Shown: positions 61,733 through 64,000 of the stretch, piece after piece
How positions within the stretch are numbered: the first letter of the stretch is position 1
Layout of the letters: every line of letters starts with the position of its first letter
NCBI RefSeq assembly: GCF_030124145.1
Contig: NZ_JASKMS010000009.1
Location: 124,001 to 188,000 of the forward strand
From: Streptomyces sp. 378
GTDB lineage: Bacteria > Actinomycetota > Actinomycetes > Streptomycetales > Streptomycetaceae
Length of the DNA: 64,000 nucleotides
Direction: 5' to 3'
Program-made: the position numbers and the translations under genes
Notes under the pieces: model-generated
The model's database searches: none
The model's input: the letters and a program-made list of their open reading frames with translations, nothing else
What the model was told of the DNA's origin: nothing

Positions 61733-63418
61733 TCAGGCGTCGATGATGACCGGGATGACCAGCGGCCTGCGGCGGTGGGTGCGGAACGCCCAGTTGGCCA
61801 CGGCTCGGGCGATGAGCTGTTCGAGCTGATGAGCGTCGCCGACGCCTTCCTGGGCGGCGTTGGCCAGCGTCTTCTCGATGACGGGGATGACCGGCTCGAA
61901 GGTGCTCTCGTCGTGGACGAAGCCGCGCGCCAGGAAGTCGGGAGCCTCGGCCAGGGCGCCGGTGTCGGCGTCGACGATGGCCACGACGGTGACGACGCCT
62001 TCCTCGGCCAGGGTGAGGCGGTCCTTGAGGGAGGCCTCCGTCGCGCCACCGACCTCCATGCCGTCCACGTAGACGTTGCCCGCGGGCACCTTGCCGGTGA
62101 TGGCGGCGCGACCGTCGACGAGGTCGACGACCACACCGTCCTCGGCGACGACGACCCGCTCGGGATCCACGCCGGTGCGGATGGCGAGGTCGGCGTTGGC
62201 CCGCAGGTGACGGAACTCGCCGTGCACGGGCATGACGTTGCGGGGCCGGACGATGTTGTAGCAGTAGACGAGCTCCCCGGCGCTGGCGTGGCCGGAGACG
62301 TGCACCTTGGCGTTGCCCTTGTGGACGACGTTGGCGCCCCACCGGGTCAGGCCGTTGATCACCCGGTAGATGGCGTTCTCGTTGCCGGGGATGAGGGAGC
62401 TGGCGAGCAGGACGGTGTCGCCCTTGCCGATGCGGATCTGGTGGTCGCGGTTGGCCATCCGCGACAGCGCCGCCATGGGTTCGCCCTGGGAGCCCGTACA
62501 CACCAGGGTGATCTTGTGGTCGGGGAGCTTCTCCAGCTCCTTGGTGTTCACGACCAGGCCGGACGGAACCTTGAGATAGCCCAGGTCGCGGGCGATGCCC
62601 ATGTTGCGGACCATCGAGCGGCCCACGAAGGCCACCTTGCGGCCGTGCGCGTGGGCGGCGTCCAGGACCTGCTGGATGCGGTGCACGTGGCTGGCGAAGC
62701 TGGAGACGATCACCCGCCGCGGCGCCGTGCGCATCACCTGCTCGATCGCGGGGTTCAGCTCGCGTTCGGAGGTGGTGAAGCCGGGAACCTCGGCGTTGGT
62801 GGAGTCGGTGAGGAACAGGTCCACGCCCTCCTCGCCGAGCCGGGCGAAGGCACGCAGGTCGGTGATGCGGTCGTCCAGCGGGAACTGGTCCATCTTGAAG
62901 TCACCGGTGTGCAGCACCAGCCCGGCCGCGGTACGCAGGGCCACCGCGAGGCTGTCCGGGATGGAGTGGTTGACGGCCACGAACTCGCAGTCGAAGGGAC
63001 CGAATCCCCGCCGGTCGCCCTCGCGTACACGCACCGAGCGGGGCCTGATCCCGTGCTCCTTGAGCTTGGCCTCCAGGAAGGCCAGGGTGAGCTTCGAGCC
63101 GACGACGGGAATGTCCGACCGCTCCCGCAGCAGGTAGGGCACGCCGCCGATGTGGTCTTCGTGGCCGTGGGTGAGGACGATGGCGACGATGTCGTCGAGG
63201 CGGTCCCGGATCGAGGTGAAGTCCGGCAGGATCACGTCCACGCCGGGCTGGTTCTCCTCAGGGAACAGCACACCGCAGTCCACGATCAGCAGTTTGCCCT
63301 GGTGCTCGAAGACGGTCATGTTGCGACCGATCTCGCCGAGGCCGCCGAGGGCGACGACGCGCAAGCCTCCGGCCGGCAGGGGAGGGGCGGGCTTCAAATG
63401 GGGGTGCGGATGACTCAT
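61733..63418 (-). CDS. rnj: Ribonuclease J
   Basis: 561 residues from ATG 63418. The metallo-beta-lactamase metal site is THGHEDHIGGVPYLL, with GDFKMDQFPLDD downstream. The beta-CASP motifs include SSFASHVHRIQQVLDAA and KVHVSGHASAGEL, and the C-terminal domain ends in IPVIIDA. It is a 5'-3' exo- and endonuclease for mRNA decay and rRNA maturation. In-frame sequence upstream of 63418 is unlike the family. This is a conserved chromosomal gene, so the locus is core rather than mobile. Confidence 0.93.
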   Translation of the reverse strand: MSHPHPHLKPAPPLPAGGLRVVALGGLGEIGRNMTVFEHQGKLLIVDCGVLFPEENQPGVDVILPDFTSIRDRLDDIVAIVLTHGHEDHIGGVPYLLRERSDIPVVGSKLTLAFLEAKLKEHGIRPRSVRVREGDRRGFGPFDCEFVAVNHSIPDSLAVALRTAAGLVLHTGDFKMDQFPLDDRITDLRAFARLGEEGVDLFLTDSTNAEVPGFTTSERELNPAIEQVMRTAPRRVIVSSFASHVHRIQQVLDAAHAHGRKVAFVGRSMVRNMGIARDLGYLKVPSGLVVNTKELEKLPDHKITLVCTGSQGEPMAALSRMANRDHQIRIGKGDTVLLASSLIPGNENAIYRVINGLTRWGANVVHKGNAKVHVSGHASAGELVYCYNIVRPRNVMPVHGEFRHLRANADLAIRTGVDPERVVVAEDGVVVDLVDGRAAITGKVPAGNVYVDGMEVGGATEASLKDRLTLAEEGVVTVVAIVDADTGALAEAPDFLARGFVHDESTFEPVIPVIEKTLANAAQEGVGDAHQLEQLIARAVANWAFRTHRRRPLVIPVIIDA

Positions 63419-63729
63419 ACCCCCCGACGCTACCGGAGGGCCCGCTGGAATGATCCACTGCCTGCCCCGTGACACGGGCTCCCCCGGCGACCTCATGGGT
63501 TCTCGCTCCCGCCCCGCAGCTGTGTCGTGCCGGCCCGGCGGTCCGGCCGGTGGTGGTCGTGATCGCCGTGCGGCCCGTGCCTTCCCCTCGGAGGAAAGGG
63601 CCGGGCCCTGGGCTTCGGCATGCCCGTGGAATAGCCGCGTGGACCCGGCTCGTTGATCATCGGGGCGCCGGTGTGACGCCGGAGCCGAAGAGCTGCACCG
63701 AGAGAAATCGAGAGAAGGGGGCATCCGGC
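63419..63729. other. Divergent intergenic region
   Basis: 311 bases between RNase J and the NAD(P)-binding protein gene; promoters for both expected. No coding pattern seen. Confidence 0.45.
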
Positions 63730-64000
63730 GTGGACATCTTCATCATCGGCATCACCGGCGGTATCGGTGGTCTGCTGGCGCAGAGACTGCGCTCCCGGGG
63801 GGACGCCGTCCACGGGCTGGTTCGGCGGGAGGACCAGCGGGCCGAACTCGCAACGCGAGGTGTGGACGCACGAGTCGGCGATCTCTCCGCGATGACCGTG
63901 GACCAACTCGCTGCGGCCTTCGGCGACGTCGACGTGATCGTGTTCAGTGCCGGATCCAATGGCGGCAGCAGGGACGTCACGACGGCGATCGACGGCGAGG
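63730..64000 (+). CDS. NAD(P)-binding (atypical SDR) protein, 3' end outside window
   Basis: 90 codons visible from GTG 63730; the frame is still open at the window end. The nucleotide-binding motif is IIGITGGIGGLLAQRL, followed by VHGLVRREDQ and DVDVIVFSAGSNGG. This is the pattern of atypical short-chain dehydrogenases related to NmrA and YwnB-type NAD(P)H-binding proteins. Likely an oxidoreductase or redox sensor. GAGAGAAGGGG lies upstream. Confidence 0.82.
   Translation, partial: MDIFIIGITGGIGGLLAQRLRSRGDAVHGLVRREDQRAELATRGVDARVGDLSAMTVDQLAAAFGDVDVIVFSAGSNGGSRDVTTAIDGE

Noticed and set aside
61775..63472. 565-codon plus-strand open frame
   Set aside because: It is antisense to RNase J, which is unambiguous on the other strand.
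1..64000. CRISPR arrays, tRNA or rRNA genes, insertion sequences, integrase or attachment sites
   Set aside because: None seen; the repeats found are short contiguous tandem units without spacers, and no transposase or integrase motifs appear in any frame read.

Overview
This is high-GC actinomycete DNA, almost certainly Streptomyces. Codon third positions are strongly G/C, GTG starts and 4-bp start/stop overlaps are common, there is a rare TTA leucine codon, and the gene content is typical: SpoIIE-type phosphatases, Ser/Thr kinases, an ECF sigma factor with a SnoaL tail, and RNase J.

Positions 1-25001 hold a biosynthetic gene cluster, all on the plus strand and mostly translationally coupled. 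It has no PKS or NRPS assembly line. It contains three BtrH-like proteins, an adenylating ligase and a shortened second ligase, a ferredoxin, a heme oxygenase of the tryptophan-dioxygenase superfamily, an HpaB-type flavin monooxygenase, a tyrosine-decarboxylase-like PLP enzyme, four nitrilase-fold proteins, an ABC exporter, a HemN-like radical SAM enzyme next to a methyltransferase, a cobalamin-dependent radical SAM enzyme and a carbamoyltransferase. It also encodes two DNA-damage proteins, an AlkD-like glycosylase and a UvrA-like ATPase fused to a flavin reductase, plus a pentapeptide-repeat protein. The HemN/methyltransferase pair together with AlkD-like and UvrA-like self-resistance resembles the CC-1065/yatakemycin (spirocyclopropane DNA alkylator) families. 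My inference is a tyrosine/DOPA-derived, carbamoyl-capped DNA-alkylating product. Three protein families each occur as an apparently active member plus members lacking the catalytic residues.

25.0-46.7 kb is ordinary accessory and housekeeping sequence: an XRE membrane regulator divergent from a small secreted protein, a Ser/Thr kinase, a GlxA-type regulator, GAPDH, a cold-shock protein, an aldehyde dehydrogenase, an MpaB oxygenase with a prenyl synthase, glucose dehydrogenase with gluconokinase, a cyclophilin and a DUF4246 protein. It ends in a dormancy/stress-like island: PNPOx-like, universal stress protein, broken BON protein, flavodoxin, STAS protein, NarL-type response regulator and a D-lactate dehydrogenase fragment.

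46.9-57.8 kb is a signalling block. Its centrepiece is a 1192-residue protein joining a sodium/solute symporter to PAS, GAF, SpoIIE phosphatase and anti-sigma-kinase-type ATPase domains. It also has a Ser/Thr kinase coupled to a repeat-rich membrane protein, a membrane PAS/PAS/SpoIIE protein, and an ECF sigma factor. 57.1-60.8 kb is scarred DNA: two small tandem repeats, a LysR/HAD chimera with an internal stop, a decayed crotonyl-CoA carboxylase/reductase and a frameshifted kynureninase. The window ends with a spermidine-synthase-like protein, RNase J and the start of an NAD(P)-binding protein. No rRNA, tRNA, CRISPR array or insertion sequence was seen.
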